This document shows, piece after piece, positions 1 through 5,838 of a stretch of 7,302 nucleotides of DNA (positions are counted from its first letter, which is position 1; each line of letters opens with the position of its first letter). Origin of the DNA: Synergistaceae bacterium (GTDB taxonomy: Bacteria > Synergistota > Synergistia > Synergistales > Aminobacteriaceae). Position numbers and translations under genes: made by a program. The stretch spans positions 1 to 7,302 of the forward strand of contig JAFSNU010000059.1 in NCBI GenBank assembly GCA_017447325.1. Direction: 5' to 3'. The notes under the pieces are model-generated. The model was not told the origin of the DNA and did not search any database. It saw only the letters and a program-made list of their open reading frames with translations.

Positions 1-530
1 TGCAGTATAAATGCCTCGTGTGCGATAAATATTTTTACGGCTTTGACGGCGACGAGCTTGACTCAGAAGAAATTAACGACCCTGACGAGCAGTTAAGGCG
101 AGTGTTCCAGCTCGGAGACCGGGGCAAAAATCTTGCGCCTTGCACCGGCGGCTTTAAAGCTCACGTGTTTGACAGAATTGCAGTCGCTAATAAGCCGATG
201 AGCCAGATCGCAAAGAACATGTCGCGCATCGCAGTATTAAAGGACGGCGGGAATTTAAAGGGCGTGACTATATCTGAATGGCGCTGCGCAGCCCCGGACT
301 GCCTCAGGGATAATATCTTTACGCTCAATGACGATAATTTAATGATTGCGGACTGGGAGCAGCAGACCGATAAAATTTTCAGCTTGAAGGGCGCAGGCAA
401 GCTGCCCAAGTGCAAGTCGCGATATACTTGGGGACATGCGTTCTGGCGTTCAGCGTCGTTGAGCCGCGCGCCTGTTAAGTCGTATGATATTGCGCAGCAA
501 GCTTATGATATTTACTGGGTCAAGAATTAA
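1..530 (+). CDS. C-terminal part of an unrecognised cysteine-containing protein (5' end outside window)
   Basis: The reading frame is open from the first complete codon (position 3) to a TAA at 528-530, giving 175 visible residues. A GTG at 18 could be mistaken for a start, but the frame continues upstream with residues QYKCLV, no ribosome binding site precedes the GTG, and that start would split a CxxC pair (YKCLVC). I therefore treat the gene as running in from the left. Visible cysteines are the CxxC pair at the edge, a CTGG loop in the middle, a WRCAAPDC pair and a late PKCK, a spacing compatible with zinc binding but not a known finger that I can name. There is no signal peptide or membrane segment in the visible part. 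The end is basic and aromatic (YDIYWVKN). I do not recognise the family; function unknown. The coding call rests on the long open frame and sensible composition. Confidence 0.6.
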   Translation, partial: QYKCLVCDKYFYGFDGDELDSEEINDPDEQLRRVFQLGDRGKNLAPCTGGFKAHVFDRIAVANKPMSQIAKNMSRIAVLKDGGNLKGVTISEWRCAAPDCLRDNIFTLNDDNLMIADWEQQTDKIFSLKGAGKLPKCKSRYTWGHAFWRSASLSRAPVKSYDIAQQAYDIYWVKN

Positions 531-607
531 ATTTAAATTAAATTTTAATTATTTAAAGTCGCCACTGTTAAGGGGAAATGCCACGCAGTGACAGAGGGGT
601 GTAAATT

Positions 608-1312
608 ATGAAGAAAATAATTTTTGTGATGTTATTTGTAATGACGTTAGGCGTTGCTGCTGATGCGAAGCTGCCCGCAAGTTATAAAGAGTTCAAGGCT
701 CGCTATCAAAACGAAGCTAAAACGCCTCAAGGAGCTGTGAAATTATATTTCGAGGGCGTATTCGCGTTTATCAATCCTGAGACGCGCGCTGAGGGCGGCA
801 AGATGCTGCGTTATGCTATGTACGCTGACAGGCCGATAGAGCGTTCGACTTATTACGCGACTTTTGTCGAAAGGATGAAAGACCCGGACTATAATTACGC
901 CTTTAGAAGCTACGCCGAAGGCGCAACGCCTGAAAATAATTACAGCATGAATCCTGATAATTTTAAAATCAGATTTGCTGACAAGGGCAAGAAAGACCCG
1001 GGCGGCTATTTGAGACTTGGACTGAGAAGCTCCGGAGCTGACAGCCCGAGGGTTGTGTGGGTCAAGAAGTATGACGACGGCTTATGGTACGTGATTAATA
1101 ACGCCGCGACTTACGTTCAGGTCAAAGAGCCTAAGTCTGAACAGATAAGACGCAGTCACGCGCATGATGCGGATTATGACGAGCCTGAGCCGGAAGTTAA
1201 TAATGAGCCTGAGCCTAAAGTTAATGAAATAAATAATAATGAGCCTAAGCCGAAGCCGGAAGTTAATAATAGTAATAATAGCGAGCCTGAGCCGGAAGCT
1301 GAATGGGATTAA
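608..1312 (+). CDS. Exported protein of unknown function with a Pro/Glu/Asn repeat tail
   Basis: This is a 234-residue protein starting at an ATG placed 8 nt after AGGGG (595-599). Residues 1-20 form a classic signal peptide: KK, a hydrophobic stretch FVMLFVMTLGVA, then cleavage after ADA at 18-20, so it should be exported to the periplasm or outside. Residues 21-175 form a compact, probably folded domain rich in Tyr and Arg, with a segment TPQGAVKLYFEGVFAFI near residue 39 and a C-terminal WVKKYDDGLWYVINN strand pair. This resembles small secreted domains of unknown function (possibly the DUF6935 type, from memory and unverified). Residues 191-231 are low complexity, built from EPEPEV, EPEPKV and EPKPKPEV blocks separated by Asn runs, which looks like a flexible spacer. 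No LPxTG motif or membrane anchor follows it. The gene sits alone between the upstream gene and the TetR promoter region. No enzyme motif is visible. Confidence 0.8.
   Translation: MKKIIFVMLFVMTLGVAADAKLPASYKEFKARYQNEAKTPQGAVKLYFEGVFAFINPETRAEGGKMLRYAMYADRPIERSTYYATFVERMKDPDYNYAFRSYAEGATPENNYSMNPDNFKIRFADKGKKDPGGYLRLGLRSSGADSPRVVWVKKYDDGLWYVINNAATYVQVKEPKSEQIRRSHAHDADYDEPEPEVNNEPEPKVNEINNNEPKPKPEVNNSNNSEPEPEAEWD
1181..1300 (+). repeat. In-gene degenerate repeat encoding Glu-Pro/Lys-Pro and Asn blocks
   Basis: The 3' end of the exported-protein gene contains imperfect copies of a word like GAGCCTGAGCCGGAAGTTAA, starting near 1181, 1205, 1241 and 1283, separated by AATAAT runs. Copies differ in length and by a few bases but stay in frame. 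Such tracts change length by slippage, so the tail length probably varies among strains (inference). Confidence 0.7.
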
Positions 1313-1348
1313 TTTATTAGCAAATAATTTTTAAATTTAAATTTTTTC

Positions 1349-1377
1349 TTGACACCGTGTCATGATTTATTTAAAAT
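1349..1377 (+). promoter_or_regulatory. Promoter P1 of the TetR operon
   Basis: A perfect -35 box TTGACA (1349-1354) is separated by 17 bp from TAAAAT (1372-1377), five of six matches to the -10 consensus. The -35 box is the left edge of a 13-bp palindrome, so repressor binding would exclude RNA polymerase. The expected start point, near 1384, falls at the edge of the second palindrome. Confidence 0.75.
1350..1362 (+). promoter_or_regulatory. Operator O1, perfect 13-bp palindrome
   Basis: TGACACCGTGTCA is a perfect inverted repeat of 6-bp arms around one central base. Its reverse complement is identical to the second site at 1384-1396. Palindromes of this size next to a TetR-family gene are typical of that repressor's own operator; assignment to the adjacent regulator is inference from position. 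Confidence 0.8.
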
Positions 1378-1382
1378 AAATT

Positions 1383-1410
1383 TTGACACGGTGTCAGATT
1401 TTTATAAAAT
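1383..1410 (+). promoter_or_regulatory. Promoter P2 of the TetR operon
   Basis: A second perfect -35 box TTGACA (1383-1388) is followed after 16 bp by TAAAAT (1405-1410). It has the same architecture as P1 and aligns with it nearly base for base from the -35 through the -10, with one gap. The start point would lie near 1417, giving a leader of about 28 nt before the TetR ATG at 1445. Confidence 0.65.
1384..1396 (+). promoter_or_regulatory. Operator O2, perfect 13-bp palindrome
   Basis: TGACACGGTGTCA is the second copy of the palindrome, differing from O1 only in the central base. The centres are 34 bp apart, a little over three helical turns, so two dimers would sit on roughly the same DNA face. 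O2 overlaps both the P2 -35 box and the presumed P1 start point. Confidence 0.8.
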
Positions 1411-1444
1411 TATTTTAAAATTTAAAGCGGAAGGAGCGAGTTAG

Positions 1445-2032
1445 ATGAATAATAAGCGCGACGAAATTATAAACGTGTGCGCGGCTCTTTACGAGACGAT
1501 GAGCTTTAAGGATATTACGATGCGGGAGATCGGCAACGCTCTCCCGTTTGCAAGATCCACTATTTATAATTACTTTAAAACTAAAGATGAAATATTTCTG
1601 GCGTTATTGCAGCGTGAGTACGAGCTTTGGAGTCAAGAGCTTGAATTAATTAATGCGTCAAGTCCGGACGAGTTTGCAAAGCAATTATCTCAAAGTCTCG
1701 AGAAGCGCGGGCGGCTTTTAAAATTAATGTCAATGAATCACTTTGACATGGAAGCGAACAGCCGGCTTGAAAATTTAATTGAGTTTAAACGCGCTTACGG
1801 CAAATCTATGCAGGCCGTCGCAAAATGCCTTGAGAAATTTTGTCCGGCGATGAGCGGGCAAGATCGGCAGGATTTTATCTATTCGTTCTTTCCGTTTGTT
1901 TACGGGATTTATCCGTACGTACACGTCTCACAAAAGCAGCGCGAGGCCATGAGCGAGGCCGGAGTGAATTATGTTTATTTAAGCATTTACGAAATCGCGT
2001 ATGCTTGCGTGAAAAAATTATTGAAAATTTAA
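1445..2032 (+). CDS. TetR/AcrR-family transcriptional repressor
   Basis: This is a 195-residue protein, the usual length for the family, with AAGGAG at 1431-1436, 8 nt before the ATG. The N-terminal DNA-binding domain is clear: residues 6-50 carry the three-helix TetR fold, with the helix-turn-helix around 25-45 (MREIGNALPFARSTIYNYF followed by KTKDEIFLALL), including the signature YxYFxTKDEI. Residues 55-195 are the helical ligand-binding and dimerisation domain, which is poorly conserved in the family and gives no ligand clue; an aromatic-rich stretch (FIYSFFPFVYGIYPYV, near 144-159) could line a hydrophobic pocket. The gene follows a pair of identical palindromes overlapping two promoters, so it most likely represses itself and the three genes behind it. 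The stop codon lies against the ribosome binding site of the next gene, supporting co-transcription. Target site and operon are inferred from layout. Confidence 0.92.
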   Translation: MNNKRDEIINVCAALYETMSFKDITMREIGNALPFARSTIYNYFKTKDEIFLALLQREYELWSQELELINASSPDEFAKQLSQSLEKRGRLLKLMSMNHFDMEANSRLENLIEFKRAYGKSMQAVAKCLEKFCPAMSGQDRQDFIYSFFPFVYGIYPYVHVSQKQREAMSEAGVNYVYLSIYEIAYACVKKLLKI

Positions 2033-2050
2033 GGAAGGCGTGATTAAATC

Positions 2051-3031
2051 ATGCGCAAATTAAAGTTAGCGTTATTAATTTTAGCTTTAAGCGTAAGCTC
2101 ATGCTTTGCCGAGCCTTTAATAATTAAAGATTCTGGCCTGAAGTTAAGCGTAGCTGAGAAGCAGGAATATATCGCGGGCGTAATGGCAAATTTCTTTAAG
2201 CCGAATGCGAACGCGAAGCCGTATAAATTTGCTGCTCCTGACGGTTGGACGCTTGAGAGCTTTAAACTTGATGATTTAAAAATCGAGAGATTGAAGAATA
2301 ATAATGAGAATAAAACTCAGCGGGTTATTTTGGAGCTGCACGGCGGCGGCTATGTAATGGGCTTGAGCGAAAATCATAAATTACTCGGCGCAAAGCAGGG
2401 CGTGTTGATTAATGCTGCTGAAGTTTATTACGTTGATTATAGACTTGCTCCGGAGCATGTTTATCCGGCGGCTCTTGATGACGCTGTTAAGGCTTATAAA
2501 TATTTGCTTGAGAATAAAGTTAAGCCTGAAAATATAATCGTGATAGGCGACTCAGCCGGAGGAAACTTGGCACTCGCTCTCGCGTTGTATCTGCGTGATA
2601 ATAAAATTGCGATGCCGGGCGCGTTAGCTTTAATTTCACCTTGGGGAACGTTTGAGCAGAATTCAAACTCGCGCGTTAAGAATGCGGAGCGCGATTTGGT
2701 GTTAGGTGTTACTAATAAAAATTTATATACTGAAGTTCAGGCTAAACGTCCGTCTTATGCCGGCGATTTAGATTTGAAAGATCCGAAATTATCTCCGATC
2801 TATGCTGACATGACGGGATTATCTCCGATGTTAATTCAGGTTGGAGGCTATGAATTATTTACAGACGACGGGCTTGAACTTTTAAAACGCGCGTTGGAGT
2901 GTGACGTGCAAGCGAGCCTGAGCGTTTACCCGGGAATGCCGCATGACTTCCCGCTGCTGTTCGGCGAGCTCGACGACACTGTAAAAGCTCTTTACGAGTT
3001 TAGAGATTTTGTGAATAGAATTATTAAATAA
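2051..3031 (+). CDS. Exported alpha/beta-hydrolase, HSL-family (family IV) esterase
   Basis: The 326-residue protein hydrolyses carboxyl esters by family membership. The oxyanion-hole motif HGGG lies at 97-100 after strand VILEL, YRLAPEH at 130-136 is typical of the Abhydrolase_3 group, and the nucleophile elbow GDSAGG places Ser168. The catalytic His is His298 in PGMPHDF. Where relatives have DPLRDEG this protein has ELFTDDG, so the acid is either Glu268 (aligned with the usual Asp) or Asp272. Residues 1-20 are an export signal; the VSSC before Cys18 fits a lipobox, so it may be a lipoprotein, but cleavage by signal peptidase I after CFA is also possible. GGAAGG (2033-2038) lies 12 nt before the ATG, immediately after the TetR stop. 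Its place behind the repressor suggests induction by its substrate or product. The substrate is unknown. Confidence 0.9.
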   Translation: MRKLKLALLILALSVSSCFAEPLIIKDSGLKLSVAEKQEYIAGVMANFFKPNANAKPYKFAAPDGWTLESFKLDDLKIERLKNNNENKTQRVILELHGGGYVMGLSENHKLLGAKQGVLINAAEVYYVDYRLAPEHVYPAALDDAVKAYKYLLENKVKPENIIVIGDSAGGNLALALALYLRDNKIAMPGALALISPWGTFEQNSNSRVKNAERDLVLGVTNKNLYTEVQAKRPSYAGDLDLKDPKLSPIYADMTGLSPMLIQVGGYELFTDDGLELLKRALECDVQASLSVYPGMPHDFPLLFGELDDTVKALYEFRDFVNRIIK

Positions 3032-3063
3032 ATTAAATAAATTTTAGGAGTGAGATATTAATT

Positions 3064-3987
3064 ATGGCAAAAATTGCATTAGGCGCATGGGCTTGGGGAA
3101 ATGACGGAACTTTCGGAAATAATTTTACTGAAAATGATTTAAGGCCGATTTTCGACGCGGGGCAGAAGGCCGGATTAAATTTATGGGACACGGCTTTTGT
3201 TTACGGCATGGGAACGTCCGAAGAAGTTTTGGGAAAATTTTTGCGCAGCGTGCCGCGTGAAAGCTATTTAGTTTCAACTAAGTTCACGCCCCAGTGTGCG
3301 GATGATAAAGCCGAGAATGCAGTAATAGAGATGTACAAGGGCAGCGTCGAGCGTTTAGGCACGGACTTTTTTGACTATTACTGGATTCATAATCCGGTTG
3401 GAGCGCCTGAGTGGACGCGCAAATTAATTCCGCTTGCGAAGACCGGCAAGATTGGCAAGATTGGCTTGTCTAATCATAATTTAGCTGAGATTAAAGAGGC
3501 GCAGGCAATTTTAGAGGCCGAAGGCTTGAAGGTCGCGGCAATTCAAAATCACTATAGCTTATTAAACCGTTCATCTGAGACTTCAGGAATTTTAGACTGG
3601 TGCAAGGCAAATAACGCGGAGTTCTTTGCATATATGGTTCTCGAGCAGGGCGCACTGTCAGGCAAGTACGACACGGCGCATCCGTTCCCAGCCGACAGCG
3701 CGAGAGGCCAAGTTTATAATCCTGTGTTAGCTGAGCTTGAGAAATTAAATCATGCGATGAGCAAGATTGCCGAGAAGCACGGCGCGGCAGTTGCGCAGCT
3801 GCCTGTTGCTTGGGCGATTGCAAAAGGCGCGGTGCCGATTTTAGGCGTGACGAAAGTCAAGCACGTCGAGGACGCAGTCAAGGCCGCTAATTTAAATTTA
3901 AGCGAAAGCGAGATTAAAGAGCTTGAGGCTCTGGCAGACAAAGCAAATATTAACACTGTCAGAGTTTGGGAAAAGGAAATGAAGTAA
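3064..3987 (+). CDS. Aldo/keto reductase (NADPH-dependent oxidoreductase)
   Basis: The 307-residue protein has the (beta/alpha)8 aldo/keto reductase fold. It reduces carbonyls with NAD(P)H in the cytoplasm. The catalytic tetrad is complete: Asp42 in WDTA, Tyr47 in VYG, Lys73 in STKF, and His109 in WIHNP. Further family marks are GLSNHN at 134-139, an MVLEQGALSGKY segment at 191-202, and PILGVTKVKHVED at 258-270, the cofactor-phosphate-binding loop. It has no signal peptide. AGGAG (3046-3050) precedes the ATG by 13 nt, a long but locally common spacing. It lies 32 bp after the esterase gene without a terminator, so it is probably the third gene of the TetR operon. A plausible role is reduction of an aldehyde or ketone released by the esterase, or general carbonyl detoxification; substrate specificity cannot be read from the sequence. 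Confidence 0.93.
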   Translation: MAKIALGAWAWGNDGTFGNNFTENDLRPIFDAGQKAGLNLWDTAFVYGMGTSEEVLGKFLRSVPRESYLVSTKFTPQCADDKAENAVIEMYKGSVERLGTDFFDYYWIHNPVGAPEWTRKLIPLAKTGKIGKIGLSNHNLAEIKEAQAILEAEGLKVAAIQNHYSLLNRSSETSGILDWCKANNAEFFAYMVLEQGALSGKYDTAHPFPADSARGQVYNPVLAELEKLNHAMSKIAEKHGAAVAQLPVAWAIAKGAVPILGVTKVKHVEDAVKAANLNLSESEIKELEALADKANINTVRVWEKEMK

Positions 3988-4018
3988 TATAAATTAATAT
4001 AAAAGGAGATTGAATATT

Positions 4019-4561
4019 ATGAGCAAGAAAAATATCGGAGCGACGCTTGCATTATATCCCTGCCCGCTTATTGTTGTCGGAGCGATGGTTGACGGGAAGC
4101 CGACTTGGACGCTCGTTGCGCACGCCGGGACAGTTGCGCACAGTCATTTAATGGTGTCGCTCGTTCAGGCGCATTATATTAATAAAGGCATTAGAGATAC
4201 TAAAAAACTTTCGGTGAATATAGTCGACGAGTCGTGGCTGAAGGATGCTGACAGAATGGGAGTAATCAGCGGCCATAAAGAGGACAAGTCCGGCGCGTTT
4301 CAGTGGACAGCTGGCGAGCATGGCGCGCCGTTAATCGACGAGGCTACAGTCTCTATCGAGTGCGAAGTTGACGGAAATTATGAGCTTGAAAACTTTGATC
4401 ACTTTATCTGCAAAATTCTCGCGACGTACGCAGACGAGAAAGTTTTAAACGAAAATAACAAGATCGATTACCGTGTGTTCAAGCCCGTATTATTTGAGTT
4501 CCCGACTTACGAGTATTTTGTCACGGGCGATTGCGTCGGCCAGTGCAAGAAGATGAATTAA
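4019..4561 (+). CDS. Flavin reductase-like (FMN-binding split-barrel) protein
   Basis: The 180-residue protein resembles the flavin reductase/flavoredoxin group, small FMN-binding proteins that move electrons from NAD(P)H or partner proteins. Recognisable parts are the N-terminal PLIVVGAMVDGKPTWTLVAHAGTVAH strand pair that contacts FMN (about 16-41), the KLSVNIVDES strand (63-72), and a C-terminal barrel strand pair ending FPTYEYF. In the family's N-terminal position it has YPCP with a Cys at 15, and it ends with an unusual CVGQCKK. The ATG at 4019 is preferred: AGGAG at 4004-4008 lies 10 nt upstream. An in-frame TTG at 4010 would sit one base from that site and cannot be used. The gene is the last in the TetR operon, 31 bp after the aldo/keto reductase, and is followed by a strong hairpin. 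It may supply or accept electrons for the pathway (inference). Confidence 0.85.
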   Translation: MSKKNIGATLALYPCPLIVVGAMVDGKPTWTLVAHAGTVAHSHLMVSLVQAHYINKGIRDTKKLSVNIVDESWLKDADRMGVISGHKEDKSGAFQWTAGEHGAPLIDEATVSIECEVDGNYELENFDHFICKILATYADEKVLNENNKIDYRVFKPVLFEFPTYEYFVTGDCVGQCKKMN

Positions 4562-4585
4562 TAAATTTAAAATTAAATTATAAAG

Positions 4586-4604
4586 CCCGGGAAAATATCC
4601 CGGG
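4586..4604. terminator. Bidirectional intrinsic terminator between convergent genes
   Basis: CCCGGGA and TCCCGGG pair over 7 bp around a 5-base loop (AAATA). A T-rich stretch follows on the + side (TTATTTTATG), and on the - side the hairpin is followed by CTTTATAATTTAATTTT. It lies between the end of the flavoprotein gene (4561) and the stop of the converging acetyltransferase gene (4610), so it can end both transcripts. Confidence 0.88.
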
Positions 4605-4609
4605 TTATT

Positions 4610-5146
4610 TTATGTTTTATGCTCTCCGATAATCTTTTCCATCCAGATCATGCTGTAAAATCTGTTAAATTTATAGCCGCATTTATAACACTCGCCGACT
4701 AATTTAAAGCCCAAATGCGCATGAAAATCCGCGCTGTTTTTAGTTAAATATTCATCGTCAACGCCGCCGACCGGCCAGCCGATACAAGCGTATAAATTTA
4801 AAATTCCTAAGGCCTTTAATTTATCTTCAAGCTCAGCATATAATCTTTTACCGATGCCGTGACGCCGCGCGTTTGGCTCTAAATAAATAGTCAGCTCGGC
4901 TGATTTATCATAAGCTTTTTTGTCAATAAAAGTCTGAGCGTAAGCATAGCCTGCGATTTTATTATCCAACTCGGCTGTTAAATACGGATAACGCGTTAAA
5001 ATCTTTTGCATTCGGGATTTAAACTCGTCTAAACTCGGCGGCTCGTACTCGAAAGATATTGCCGTGTTAATTACATAATAGCTATAAATTTTTAGCAGCT
5101 CTTCAGCGTCGTTTAAATTTGCATTGCGTATTTTAATTTCATTCAT
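4610..5146 (-). CDS. GNAT-family N-acetyltransferase, phosphinothricin acetyltransferase-like
   Basis: The 178-residue cytoplasmic enzyme uses acetyl-CoA to acetylate a small amine. It starts MNEIKIRNANLNDAEELLKIY, the usual opening of the group. The acetyl-CoA pyrophosphate loop is RRHGIGK at 94-100 (R/Q-x-x-G-x-G), preceded by the SAELTIYL strand. The C-terminal block FHAHLGFKLVGE, CGYKFNRFYSMIWMEK closely follows the pattern of the phosphinothricin acetyltransferase-like subgroup, and the length is typical. Many such chromosomal enzymes act on other substrates, such as methionine sulfoximine or amino-acid analogues, so herbicide-analogue resistance should not be assumed. No clear ribosome binding site precedes the ATG; the broken endonuclease gene stops 11 bp upstream, so translation may depend on coupling to it. 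It probably shares the R-M transcript. Confidence 0.9.
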   Translation of the reverse strand: MNEIKIRNANLNDAEELLKIYSYYVINTAISFEYEPPSLDEFKSRMQKILTRYPYLTAELDNKIAGYAYAQTFIDKKAYDKSAELTIYLEPNARRHGIGKRLYAELEDKLKALGILNLYACIGWPVGGVDDEYLTKNSADFHAHLGFKLVGECYKCGYKFNRFYSMIWMEKIIGEHKT

Positions 5147-5157
5147 GATATTAATTT

Positions 5158-5804
5158 TTAAAGTTTCGCGCCTCGTTTTATCAATTGCTTTAATAATTTT
5201 TTCACGTCGGGAATTTTGATTAATTCTTCAAGAAAATAATAAATATTATCTTGCGCATCTTGCTCCCGCATGGCAATAATTTCTGAGTAATTTATATTAA
5301 GCAATTCGCAAAGTTCTCGGCCTGTCATAATATGCTCCATTTCAAACTTGCCTTTAAATCCTTTAAAAAGCTCTTCTTTATCAAGCTGATTAAAGCAACA
5401 AATAAAGAATTTTGTCGTAAATGGAATATTTGAGCCAAATTCTTTTGCGAACCGCTCCAAATTCATTCTCTCTGCGGCAGCTTTCTTCGTGTCAAAACTA
5501 TCGCCGTCCTTAAGCTCTATTATCTGGCATATTCTTCTGCTCATTACAACAAACACGAGTAAATCCGGCTCAATACCTTTAATTGAATAACGGCTTTTTT
5601 GCAAAATTTTTTTGGAGCAGACATATACGCCGTCAGGATAAAATTTCTGCTCCCCGGTCTCAATATCGTCTATAAATAACGCGAGGTCGTTAATTTGATT
5701 CGAGCGCGTAAGAATAATCCGTTGAGATAACCTAAATCATTATTATTAAAAAGGCGGGCATAACCGCTGCCGTTTTTCCTGCCGTCTAATTCACGTATTT
5801 TCAT
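5158..5804 (-). pseudogene. Frameshifted type II restriction endonuclease, PD-(D/E)XK type
   Basis: Two abutting frames together make one protein. From ATG at 5804 the first frame reads MKIRELDGRKNGSGYARLFN and on to NNNDLGYL (5724), then becomes meaningless and stops at 5670. The second frame is open from 5736 and reads RIILTRSNQINDLALFIDDI from 5721, continuing to the stop at 5158. Restoring one missing base near 5722-5724 gives about 215 residues. In that protein GIEPDLLVF (Asp81) and IIELKDGD (Glu97, Lys99) form a clean PD-(D/E)XK nuclease site, followed by a FDTKKAAAERMNL helix. The gene begins 34 bp after a DNA methyltransferase on the same strand, the standard R-M arrangement; it is therefore likely the cognate nuclease. 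The TTG at 5604 inside the second frame is only a fortuitous start. The remnant is probably inactive because the first 27 residues are disconnected. A base-calling or assembly error is the main alternative. Confidence 0.82.
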
Positions 5805-5838
5805 CTATCTATAACCCAGATTCCTATCATTTATAAAT

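Noticed and set aside
161..415. 84-residue open frame on the - strand inside the first gene
   Set aside because: It lies wholly antisense to the better-supported + strand frame, has no ribosome binding site and no recognisable motif.
558..592. Possible leader hairpin (GTC...CACTG with CAGTGAC) before the exported-protein gene
   Set aside because: It is a 7-bp stem with a 3-base bulge and an 18-base loop, close to chance for this sequence. It matches no riboswitch consensus I can recall, so it is not called.
1313..1348. AT-rich inverted words (AAATTTAAATTTT) as a terminator for the exported-protein gene
   Set aside because: The stem has no GC pairs and such words occur in nearly every spacer of the window.
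1840..2043. 67-residue frame on the + strand overlapping the end of the TetR gene
   Set aside because: It is out of frame with the clear TetR reading frame and has an Arg-rich composition typical of a shadow frame.
3491..3956. Two - strand open frames within the aldo/keto reductase gene
   Set aside because: Both are antisense to a gene with a complete catalytic tetrad and show no motifs or start signals.
5604..5606. TTG as a genuine start of a 148-residue protein
   Set aside because: The frame continues upstream with sequence that joins sensibly to the ATG-initiated frame at 5804, and no ribosome binding site precedes this TTG.
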